The translations under genes and the position numbers were made by a program. A DNA stretch of 18,555 bases from Rhodococcus sp. (in: high G+C Gram-positive bacteria) (GTDB lineage Bacteria > Actinomycetota > Actinomycetes > Mycobacteriales > Mycobacteriaceae), in the NCBI GenBank assembly GCA_012515885.1, contig JAAYXN010000061.1:1-18555 (forward strand). Reading direction: 5' to 3'. The notes below the pieces were generated by a model. It saw only the letters and a program-made list of their open reading frames with translations. It did no database searches and was not told the origin of the DNA. This document shows positions 1 through 6,293 of the stretch, piece after piece. How positions within the stretch are numbered: the first letter of the stretch is position 1; each line of letters begins with the position of its first letter.

Positions 1-1052
1 CGCTTGGTGAGTTGTTGGCGTCGCCGCTCGACATCACGGTCAGCCCGTGGCGGGTGCATCTGTTCCCGCTAATCACCGACGCTCCGCGGTGCAGTGGTCC
101 CGTACTTGTTGCGGTGTTTCAGGTATCCCACGCCTTCGCTGACGGGCGCCGCGCGTCCGCGTTGGCGCGGGGACTTTTTGGCGCTATCCCGCCCGTATCG
201 CCGCCCCCAGCCCGGGTGCCGTGCTCGGCGACGAGGTTGGCGAGGGCTGCGGGGAAGCTGCCCGGTCAGATCGCGGGGACGGTGTCGCTGGCCCGTCGTT
301 CTATCGCCGCCGGACGTGTGTTGTCGGCAGCAGAATCGGAAGGCGCCGTACCGCCGAAGCCGAACGGGTTCCCGTTGACGAGGGTCAACGCCGATCCCGG
401 TCCGTACCGCAGCGCCCGCATGCTGGTGTGTGACGCAGCCCGAGTGAAGGCGCCGGGCGTCAGCGTCACAATCGGGGCCGCGACGTCGATCTCCGTGGCG
501 CTGAGCCGCTACCTGGGGGACACGCAAGTATTAGGAGCGGAAGTCACCGTCGCCGTCCCGGACCCCACCGGACACTCGCGCAATTCATATCGCAACGTTA
601 GTGTCGGCCTGTATCCCGATGTCACTGACCTGCGTGAGCGCGCTGCACGCATCGCTGCCGATCTTGCGCAGCGTCAGCGGCGTCTCACCGATCCCCGCGT
701 GGCTGCTGCGGCAGGTTCGGTGGAGTTCGTTCCGGCACGCATGTTGCGCGCCGGTGTCGACGGATTTGATCTGTCGGCGATCCCCGAAACTGTCGCCGGC
801 AACACCGACATCTCCAGTGTTTTTCGCGGCGCTGCCGATCTTCGCCTTGCCGGTCGCCCGGTCCGGTTCACCGCAGGTTTTCCCGGGCTCTCACCCGTCA
901 TGGGGTTGACGCACGGCATCCACGGGATCGGGGACACCGTGACTTTTGGGATACTCGCAGGTCCATCCGTTGTACCCGATATCGACCGATACGCCGAGAT
1001 CCTGCAGGCCGCGATCGAGGAAGTCGCAGACGCCCTGAACTCACCGGACTAG
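1..1052 (+). CDS. WS/DGAT-type acyltransferase, 3' part (5' truncated by window edge)
   Basis: The frame is open to the first base, so the TTG at 12 is not a real start. About 350 residues are visible; full-length members are roughly 450-470, so perhaps 100 N-terminal residues lie outside. The family (wax ester synthase/diacylglycerol O-acyltransferase) joins acyl-CoA to a long-chain alcohol or diacylglycerol to make storage lipid. Visible signatures are SPWRVHLFP, like the family's PLWxxHxxx stretch, closely followed by VSHAFADG in the place of the HHxxxDG active-site motif. The catalytic second His, Asp and Gly are kept, but the first His is Ser. The C-terminal half has the WS/DGAT C-domain ending: FPGLSP, then a GIHGIGDTVTFGI strand pair, then VVPDIDRYAEIL. 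It ends 72 bp before lpd on the same strand. Family assignment is fairly secure; the acyl acceptor cannot be told from sequence. Confidence 0.8.
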   Translation, partial: LGELLASPLDITVSPWRVHLFPLITDAPRCSGPVLVAVFQVSHAFADGRRASALARGLFGAIPPVSPPPARVPCSATRLARAAGKLPGQIAGTVSLARRSIAAGRVLSAAESEGAVPPKPNGFPLTRVNADPGPYRSARMLVCDAARVKAPGVSVTIGAATSISVALSRYLGDTQVLGAEVTVAVPDPTGHSRNSYRNVSVGLYPDVTDLRERAARIAADLAQRQRRLTDPRVAAAAGSVEFVPARMLRAGVDGFDLSAIPETVAGNTDISSVFRGAADLRLAGRPVRFTAGFPGLSPVMGLTHGIHGIGDTVTFGILAGPSVVPDIDRYAEILQAAIEEVADALNSPD

Positions 1053-1124
1053 ACCGATAACTGTGAGCCTCCTGCAGGTACCAGGCAGGGACAGGACGAC
1101 GCACCAGGACTACCCTGGGGAACC

Positions 1125-2528
1125 GTGACCTCACACTATGACGTCGTTGTCCTCGGAGCCGGTCCCGGTGGGTACGTCGCTGCTATCCGCGCGGCACAAC
1201 TGGGACTCAAAACCGCCATTGTCGAGCAGAAGTATTGGGGTGGTGTGTGCCTGAACGTGGGCTGCATCCCCTCGAAGGCACTTCTCCGTAACGCCGAGTT
1301 GGCGCATCTCTTTACAAAAGAGGCCAAGACTTTCGGTATGTCCGGTGACGTGTCCTTTGACTTCGGTGTCGCCTTTGACCGCAGCCGCAAGGTCGCGGAC
1401 GGGCGCGTCAAGGGCATTCACTTCCTGATGAAGAAGAACAAGATCGATCAGATTGAGGGCAAGGGTGTGTTCACCGGCCCCAACTCGCTCGATATTGACA
1501 CCGATCAGGGCGGCCCAGAGTCGATTACCTTCGACAATGCGATTATCGCCACCGGCACCACCACCCGCCTTCTTCCAGGTACACAGCTGTCGAAGAACGT
1601 TGTGACCTATGAGGAGCAGATCCTCACCCGCGACCTGCCCGGCTCGATCCTCATCGTCGGCGCTGGCGCTATCGGTATGGAGTTTGCCTACGTCCTCAAG
1701 AACTATGGCGTGGACGTTCGGATCGTGGAGTTCCTTGATCGCGCTCTCCCGAACGAGGACGTCGACGTCTCGAAGGAAATCACCAAGCAGTACAAGAAGC
1801 TCGGTGTCACGATCACGACGGGCGCGGCGGTGCAGTCCATTGATGATGACGGCAGTAAGGTGACCGTCAAGATCAAGGACAACGCGTCGGGCGAGATCGA
1901 GACGGTCGTCGTCGACAAGGTGCTGCAGGCTGTTGGTTTCGCACCGCGCGTTGAGGGCTATGGCCTGGAAGAGACCGGTGTCGCCCTCACTGATCGCGGC
2001 GCTATCGGTATCGACGAGTTCATGCGCACTTCGGTCCCGAACATTTATGCGATCGGCGATGTCACGGCCAAACTGCAGCTCGCGCACGTCGCGGAGGCGC
2101 AGGGCGTTGTCGCTGCCGAGGTTATCGGCGGCGCCGAGACCATGACGCTCGGTGACTACCGGATGATGCCGCGCGCAACGTTCTGTCAGCCGCAGGTCGC
2201 GAGCTTCGGTCTCACCGAGCAGCAGGCAAAAGATGAAGGCTATGACGTGAAGGTGGCGACGTTCCCCTTCATGGCTAACGGCAAGGCCCATGGCTTGGGC
2301 GATCCGACGGGATTCGTCAAGCTCATCGCTGACAAGACGCACGGCGAGCTGATCGGTGGCCACCTCATTGGACCCGACGTGTCCGAGCTGCTCCCGGAGC
2401 TGACGCTCGCGCAGAAGTGGGACCTGACGGTCAACGAGCTGGTCCGCAATGTGCACACGCACCCCACTCTCAGTGAGGCGTTGCAGGAAGCGATCCACGG
2501 TCTCGCTGGGCACATGATCAACTTCTGA
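1125..2528 (+). CDS. lpd: dihydrolipoamide dehydrogenase (E3)
   Basis: A 467-residue flavoprotein that reoxidises dihydrolipoamide with NAD+. It is the shared E3 of pyruvate, 2-oxoglutarate and branched-chain dehydrogenases, and in mycobacteria also serves a peroxidase system. The N-terminal FAD dinucleotide fold is VVLGAGPGGYVAA (residues 8-20). The redox disulfide is GGVCLNVGCIPSK (Cys42, Cys47). A second dinucleotide fold for NAD is ILIVGAGAIGMEFA, and the second FAD contact is YAIGDV. The C-terminal catalytic His-Glu pair lies in HTHPTLSEA (His446, Glu451), and the protein ends HMINF as mycobacterial Lpd does. The GTG start is chosen because the protein then begins MTSHYDVVVLGAG, as in relatives; a GGGGA stretch sits just upstream. 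A strong hairpin follows the stop. No E1 or E2 genes are adjacent, as is usual for actinobacterial lpd. Confidence 0.97.
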   Translation: MTSHYDVVVLGAGPGGYVAAIRAAQLGLKTAIVEQKYWGGVCLNVGCIPSKALLRNAELAHLFTKEAKTFGMSGDVSFDFGVAFDRSRKVADGRVKGIHFLMKKNKIDQIEGKGVFTGPNSLDIDTDQGGPESITFDNAIIATGTTTRLLPGTQLSKNVVTYEEQILTRDLPGSILIVGAGAIGMEFAYVLKNYGVDVRIVEFLDRALPNEDVDVSKEITKQYKKLGVTITTGAAVQSIDDDGSKVTVKIKDNASGEIETVVVDKVLQAVGFAPRVEGYGLEETGVALTDRGAIGIDEFMRTSVPNIYAIGDVTAKLQLAHVAEAQGVVAAEVIGGAETMTLGDYRMMPRATFCQPQVASFGLTEQQAKDEGYDVKVATFPFMANGKAHGLGDPTGFVKLIADKTHGELIGGHLIGPDVSELLPELTLAQKWDLTVNELVRNVHTHPTLSEALQEAIHGLAGHMINF

Positions 2529-2540
2529 CCCTTCACCTTT

Positions 2541-2573
2541 ACAGGCCCGTGCAGCGATCCTGCACGGGCCTGT
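2541..2573 (+). terminator. hairpin terminator after lpd
   Basis: A perfect 13-bp inverted repeat (ACAGGCCCGTGCA, 7-nt loop, TGCACGGGCCTGT) begins 12 bp after the lpd stop codon. There is no long T tract after it, which is common for actinobacterial terminators. The position and perfection of the stem make termination of lpd transcription the likely role. Confidence 0.85.
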
Positions 2574-2624
2574 CTCATAGGTACTGGCTGCTGCCCTTAG
2601 GTGCGGCGTCGTCGGCAGTGACGG

Positions 2625-2652
2625 ATCGACAGGGGCGTATCGACAGGGGCGT
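2625..2652. repeat. two head-to-tail 14-bp repeats upstream of the DUF5709 gene
   Basis: ATCGACAGGGGCGT occurs twice with no spacer, and the first bases of a third copy (ATCGG) follow. It lies between the lpd terminator and the DUF5709 start, about 70-95 bp before that gene. It may be a short slippage duplication or a double regulator site; nothing in the sequence decides between these. Confidence 0.8.
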
Positions 2653-2720
2653 ATCGGTGTGGTTTTCGGGGTTGATCCGGTCGTGACCTGCTTTCGCGGA
2701 CGGATGGACCGCGTCGTGGC

Positions 2721-3176
2721 ATGGTCGAAACTATGACCTACCCGAGTGATAGCACGCGTGATGGTGACGACGCAGATTTCACCATTGACGAAGACAATCA
2801 GCTGCAACCTCAGGATTCGCTTGTCTACCGAGGCGTAGACGACGTCCTCGATGAGGGGTACTCGCCGCCGGATCGGCCACCGAAGTTGTATGGCCGCACC
2901 GATGAGGAAGAACGTGAAAGCGAAACCCTCGATGAACGACTGTCAGAAGAAGAGCCCGACATTTCTGTTGGTCCGGAAGAGAATGAATTCATTGAGGACG
3001 ACGAGATAGGGCGACAACGTTCTGGTCGACTTCTTGCTGAAGATGAGGGGACGGGCCCGGATACTGAGTCTGAACTACTGGCCACTGATGTTGGCATTGA
3101 TGGTGGGGCAGCGTCTGCGGAAGAAGCGGCGGTACACGTCTTTGACGAGGGAGATGATGACGCTGACATTGATTAG
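2721..3176 (+). CDS. DUF5709-family acidic protein
   Basis: A 151-residue, strongly acidic protein rich in Asp and Glu, with no membrane segment or signal peptide and probably largely disordered. The conserved block is DSLVYRGVDDVLDEGYSPPDRPPKLYG (about residues 32-58). It matches the motif I know from the actinobacterial DUF5709 family, whose function is unknown. The tail is a run of Asp/Glu ending DEGDDDADID. The start could be the ATG at 2721 or, four codons on, the ATG at 2733 (MTYPSD); neither has a clear ribosome-binding site, so the N-terminus is uncertain by four residues. It stands alone between the lpd terminator and a 354-bp gap. Confidence 0.75.
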   Translation: MVETMTYPSDSTRDGDDADFTIDEDNQLQPQDSLVYRGVDDVLDEGYSPPDRPPKLYGRTDEEERESETLDERLSEEEPDISVGPEENEFIEDDEIGRQRSGRLLAEDEGTGPDTESELLATDVGIDGGAASAEEAAVHVFDEGDDDADID

Positions 3177-3530
3177 GCGGTCCGTGTGTAACGCCGACAA
3201 CGGAGTCGACGATTCCTAGGTTGTTAGTCGAATTTTGTGGGAACGCTTATCCCGGAAAAGTGATCTTTATAGCTAAATATCGGACGTCCAATAATTAGAT
3301 GACGTAATTATTGTTCTCTATGTCCAGATTGAAAACCGCTGCGTGGCAGCGAGATTCTGTTAGAAACAGCTGGGTCTTGCTAGCTTTTTGCTGCTGAGGT
3401 AGCGTCTCAACACAGGTTGAGCACACAGCCGGTCTCGGGAAGTGTCATTGCGGTACGGGCGCTATCGAGCGTGCCCCTCTATATGCCGTGTTCGCTTTCC
3501 GTCTCATTGTCGACAGAGGTGGGAGAGCCA
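3177..3530 (+). promoter_or_regulatory. AT-richer intergenic region upstream of the STAS gene
   Basis: This 354-bp gap holds no convincing gene and is visibly richer in A+T than its surroundings, mainly around 3215-3335. It contains an 8-bp palindrome GGACGTCC (3282-3289). Next to it is a 9-bp inverted repeat CAATAATTA / TAATTATTG (3289-3297 and 3305-3313). A small 5-bp hairpin follows at 3337-3351. A good ribosome-binding site (AGGTGGGAG, 3518-3526) precedes the ATG at 3531. I could not identify a promoter consensus with confidence. The region probably carries the promoter and operator of the STAS gene. Confidence 0.45.
3289..3313. promoter_or_regulatory. 9-bp AT-rich inverted repeat, candidate operator
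   Basis: CAATAATTA, a 7-bp spacer GATGACG, then TAATTATTG: perfect 9-bp arms with a two-fold axis, directly abutting the palindrome GGACGTCC. In a GC-rich genome such an A/T-only palindrome in a non-coding gap is conspicuous. It lies about 220 bp before the STAS start. It could bind a dimeric repressor; the cognate factor is unknown. Confidence 0.4.
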
Positions 3531-4022
3531 ATGACTGCTATCGCAACCAAGAAGGCTGCAATTGACGATTTAGCGGTTAACGATCTAGCAGCCGGATCAT
3601 GTGCGTCACAAAACAATAACACAAGTGACCGCAACGTTATCGCCGTTTCGATTTCCAGTGCGGAATTCTTTGTATTCGAACGCACTGCCGACGTCGTGAT
3701 AGTTCGCGTCCGCGGCGAGGTTGATATTTGCAGCGCAGAGTCGCTGCGCGATTTCGTGTGCACGCTAGGTGACGACGGCATTGATGTCGTCATCGATTTG
3801 TCGCAGGTGCAGTTTTTCGGGACCGCTGGTCTCGCTGCGTTTACGGGAATGGAACGGGTAACGCGGCTTAATGGCAGCAATTGGGCCATTGTCGGCGGAC
3901 GCCCGGTACGCCGAATGCTCCGCGCGGTGGGCCAGGAAGACCTCTTCCCCTGCTTCGACGCACCTGACGCGGCTATCACCGACCTGCGCGAACGCCGCGC
4001 GCTCGGCGCACGCAGCTGCTGA
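3531..4022 (+). CDS. STAS-domain anti-anti-sigma-factor-like protein
   Basis: A 163-residue protein with an Asn/Ala-rich N-terminal tail and one STAS domain (about residues 45-150). The strand ADVVIVRVRGEVDICSAESL starts the domain and VVIDLSQVQFFGTAGLAAF carries its phospho-loop. In SpoIIAA/RsbV this loop is D-S-[ST]-G and its serine is phosphorylated by an anti-sigma kinase. Here it reads G-T-A-G (Thr98, Ala99), a form I associate with mycobacterial and rhodococcal STAS proteins. Thr98 is the only hydroxyl residue left at the loop tip. The ATG at 3531 is chosen over the upstream in-frame TTG at 3417 because a good AGGTGGGAG ribosome-binding site sits 4 bp before it. No sigma factor or RsbW-like kinase gene is nearby, so the partner is encoded elsewhere if it exists. 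Confidence 0.8.
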   Translation: MTAIATKKAAIDDLAVNDLAAGSCASQNNNTSDRNVIAVSISSAEFFVFERTADVVIVRVRGEVDICSAESLRDFVCTLGDDGIDVVIDLSQVQFFGTAGLAAFTGMERVTRLNGSNWAIVGGRPVRRMLRAVGQEDLFPCFDAPDAAITDLRERRALGARSC

Positions 4023-4059
4023 CCACGCCGGTCGCGCGCGCCGCTACGGTCATTCCCTA

Positions 4060-4422
4060 TCACGACGCGCTCCCCAGCATTCCCGCAGACAGGGTGATGT
4101 ACAGCAGTGTGCTGACCATCAGAGCCCAGCCTGCTGCTTGCCAGATGGGCCACCTGCCGCCAGCTCGCCACACCAGATAGGTGCGGATAAACCCGGTGAT
4201 GGTTCCGATCAGCAGCACCGCGGCGGGTAACAGTGCGAGCAGCACCCGCTGGGTGCCGTTGCACACGAACTCGGAGTCGGGTGCGCACTGATCGCGGGTG
4301 AGGCCCGCCCAGAGCACGATCGCACCCATCACCAGCAGGGCAGCCGCGATGACACCGAGGACATAAAAGGACGCGCTGCGAATCGCCAGCGGATCGTTCC
4401 ACCGCTTCTCAACATCAGTCAT
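4060..4422 (-). CDS. small three-helix membrane protein, function unknown
   Basis: A 120-residue protein not assigned to a named family. Three hydrophobic segments are clear: ASFYVLGVIAAALLVMGAIV, then VLLALLPAAVLLIGTITGFI, then a third around WQAAGWALMVSTLLYITLSA. A loop with two cysteines (DQCAPDSEFVC) lies between the first two, probably outside the membrane, where a disulfide could form. A charged FIRTYLVWRAGGRW stretch links the last two. The start is the ATG at 4422, since GAGGAGGT lies 7 bp upstream; the frame extends 14 codons further but with no support. It lies downstream of allophanate hydrolase on the same strand, separated by a hairpin and 143 bp, so it is probably transcribed on its own. 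Its 3' end converges on the STAS gene with a 37-bp gap. Confidence 0.75.
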   Translation of the reverse strand: MTDVEKRWNDPLAIRSASFYVLGVIAAALLVMGAIVLWAGLTRDQCAPDSEFVCNGTQRVLLALLPAAVLLIGTITGFIRTYLVWRAGGRWPIWQAAGWALMVSTLLYITLSAGMLGSAS

Positions 4423-4526
4423 CAGGCACCTCCTCGCAACTCGGCCTCCACACCCTCCTTCCATGAGGTGTTGCCCGCCTGCCTACGAGTCAAACCCGAC
4501 CGGCGAGTGATGTGCATTACGGACGA

Positions 4527-4555
4527 CGGCGCCCCCGCGCGAGGCAGGGGCGCCG
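4527..4555 (-). terminator. hairpin after the allophanate hydrolase gene
   Basis: A perfect 9-bp GC stem (CGGCGCCCC / GGGGCGCCG) with an 11-nt loop begins 10 bp past the stop codon of allophanate hydrolase on the minus strand. There is no T run. It is the likely end of the urea operon transcript. Confidence 0.65.
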
Positions 4556-4565
4556 ACCTGCGTAT

Positions 4566-6293
4566 TTACGAGTTTTTGGCAGCGAGGAACGCCGTCCAAC
4601 TTCCAAATTCGGTGATGTCCTGAGCGCCGCCGACGGCGTCGTGCGTGCAACTGAACCCGACGACGGTGCGGCCGTCGGCGAGTTCGACGCTCGTCAACGC
4701 CATCGGCGCGGGAAGGGCAGCGAGGAAACGACCCAATCCGCCGGGCGATACCCGGAACACTTCACCGACGATCGGCGCACCGAGTCCGGGGCCTCGCCGC
4801 ACCAGCCCCGGCTTGGGCGGGGTGGTAGCGAGAGCGGTCAACCGGTAGGCGTCCGTGGTAGTCACGGAACTATCGAAGCGGGCACCGAGATCATCGAGCT
4901 GGAAATTCAACGGCTGCCCGCGCAGGTGCGCACCGAAAACAGCCAGCTCGACGCTTTCCGACACGAACTCCGGTGACGGCACATCCAGCAGTGTCGCTGC
5001 CAGGTCGATCGCCACCTGATCGGCAAAAGCGGGTACCACGAACATCACGCCGAAAGGTGCGCCATCAGCGGTAGGCGTCCCGGGGACGGCGACGGCCGCC
5101 ATATCGAGCAGGTTGCAGAAGTTCGTGTACGTCCCCATGGTGCGGTTAATCGCCAACGGTTCCGCAGCAACCTCGGCGAGCGTGGGTTGCTGCGTCGTCG
5201 TGGGCAAAAGCAGCGCATCGAAGCCGTCGAGCAGCGCCGTCGCGGAGTTGCGGGCGTGTGACAACGTGTCCAGGTCTGCGACAAGCTCGTGTGCGCGCGG
5301 GCCCTGCGCTGCCAACACGATGTCGGCGACGGTGGGATCGGCGCCAGCGGGGTTGGTGGCCAGGAACTGGCCGACGGCAGCGAACCGCTCACTAACAATT
5401 GCGCCATCGTAAAGCAGCCGCGCAGCCTCAAGTAGCGGCGCGATATCGACCGGCTCGGTGGCGACGCCGCGAGCAGTCAGATCGGCCAGCGTGGCATCAA
5501 ACGCGGCCCGGTACTCGGGGCAGAGCGCCGTGAGGTTGTCTGTGGCCGGGACGGCGACGCGCGGTTGGAGCCGGGCAGCGAGACGCACGTCGGCGGGCCA
5601 GGTGCGGCTGCGTGGATCGGTGGCCTCGGGTCCAGCCATCACCTTTGCTGCGGATGCTGCTGCGGGCAGGGTCGCGGCGAAGACGGTGACCGCGTCGTAG
5701 TCGACACAGGCCGGAACAACCCCGGCCGCGGGGATGATGCCCAGTGTTGCTTTGATCCCGACGATGCCGTTGAACGCGGCAGGTACCCGTCCGGAACCTG
5801 CTGTGTCCGTACCGATTCCGATATCGGCAATACCGAGTGCGACAGCGACTGCGGATCCAGAACTCGAACCACCAGAGACCCGCGTGTCGTCCCACGCTGA
5901 CCGCACCGCGCCGTAGGGGCTGCGCGTACCCACGAGTCCGGTAGCGAACTGATCGAGATTGGTCTTACCAAGTACCACCGCGCCCTTCGCAACAAGTCGC
6001 GCCACCGCGGGCGCCGTTAGCTCCGGTGTATAGGCGTATTCCGGGCAGGCTGCTGTCGTCGGCAATCCCGCAACATCAACGTTGTCTTTGACCGCGACGG
6101 TCACACCAGCAAGCGGCAAATCCTCACCGGCAGCAACCCGGTCCTGTACGGCAGCAGCGTCAGCGAGCACATCCTCACGAGAGCGCAGCGTGATCCAGAT
6201 TTCGGGTCGATCCACCTCAGCGATGCGGTCAAACGCAGTATGCACGCGTTCCGTGGGGGAAAGGTGCGAGGTCATCACCTGCGAGGTGGTCAC
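4566..6293 (-). CDS. atzF: allophanate hydrolase
   Basis: A 575-residue amidase-signature enzyme that hydrolyses allophanate to ammonium and CO2, the second half of the urea amidolyase route. The Ser-cisSer-Lys triad is visible: Lys69 in VAVKDNVDVAG, Ser143 in GGSSSGSA, and nucleophile Ser167 in GTDTAGSGR. The spacings (74 and 24 residues) are those I recall for AtzF. The C-terminal 125 or so residues (from AVFGAHLRGQPLN to WTAFLA) form the separate AtzF C-domain that distinguishes this enzyme from generic amidases. The start is taken as GTG at 6293. It overlaps the carboxylase stop as GTGA and has GGAG 7 bp upstream, suggesting translational coupling. An ATG six codons later (6275) is possible but has no well-spaced ribosome-binding site. 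The longer open frame back to 6476 lies inside the carboxylase gene. Confidence 0.95.
   Translation of the reverse strand: MTTSQVMTSHLSPTERVHTAFDRIAEVDRPEIWITLRSREDVLADAAAVQDRVAAGEDLPLAGVTVAVKDNVDVAGLPTTAACPEYAYTPELTAPAVARLVAKGAVVLGKTNLDQFATGLVGTRSPYGAVRSAWDDTRVSGGSSSGSAVAVALGIADIGIGTDTAGSGRVPAAFNGIVGIKATLGIIPAAGVVPACVDYDAVTVFAATLPAAASAAKVMAGPEATDPRSRTWPADVRLAARLQPRVAVPATDNLTALCPEYRAAFDATLADLTARGVATEPVDIAPLLEAARLLYDGAIVSERFAAVGQFLATNPAGADPTVADIVLAAQGPRAHELVADLDTLSHARNSATALLDGFDALLLPTTTQQPTLAEVAAEPLAINRTMGTYTNFCNLLDMAAVAVPGTPTADGAPFGVMFVVPAFADQVAIDLAATLLDVPSPEFVSESVELAVFGAHLRGQPLNFQLDDLGARFDSSVTTTDAYRLTALATTPPKPGLVRRGPGLGAPIVGEVFRVSPGGLGRFLAALPAPMALTSVELADGRTVVGFSCTHDAVGGAQDITEFGSWTAFLAAKNS

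Noticed and set aside
1104..1118. A small inverted repeat (CCAGG/CCTGG) just before lpd
   Set aside because: Five-base arms are expected by chance in GC-rich DNA, and it sits at the ribosome-binding region with no further support.
1131..2807. A 558-codon open frame antisense to lpd
   Set aside because: It lies entirely opposite a clearly conserved enzyme, and its product has low complexity typical of antisense frames in GC-rich genes and no recognisable domain.
3479..4402. A 307-codon minus-strand open frame across the STAS gene and the small membrane protein
   Set aside because: It overlaps two better-supported genes, is rich in Arg/Ser/Pro as shadow frames are, and lacks a ribosome-binding site.
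4512..4976. A 154-codon plus-strand open frame over the 3' end of allophanate hydrolase
   Set aside because: It is antisense to the conserved AtzF C-domain and the terminator hairpin and has no motif or ribosome-binding site.
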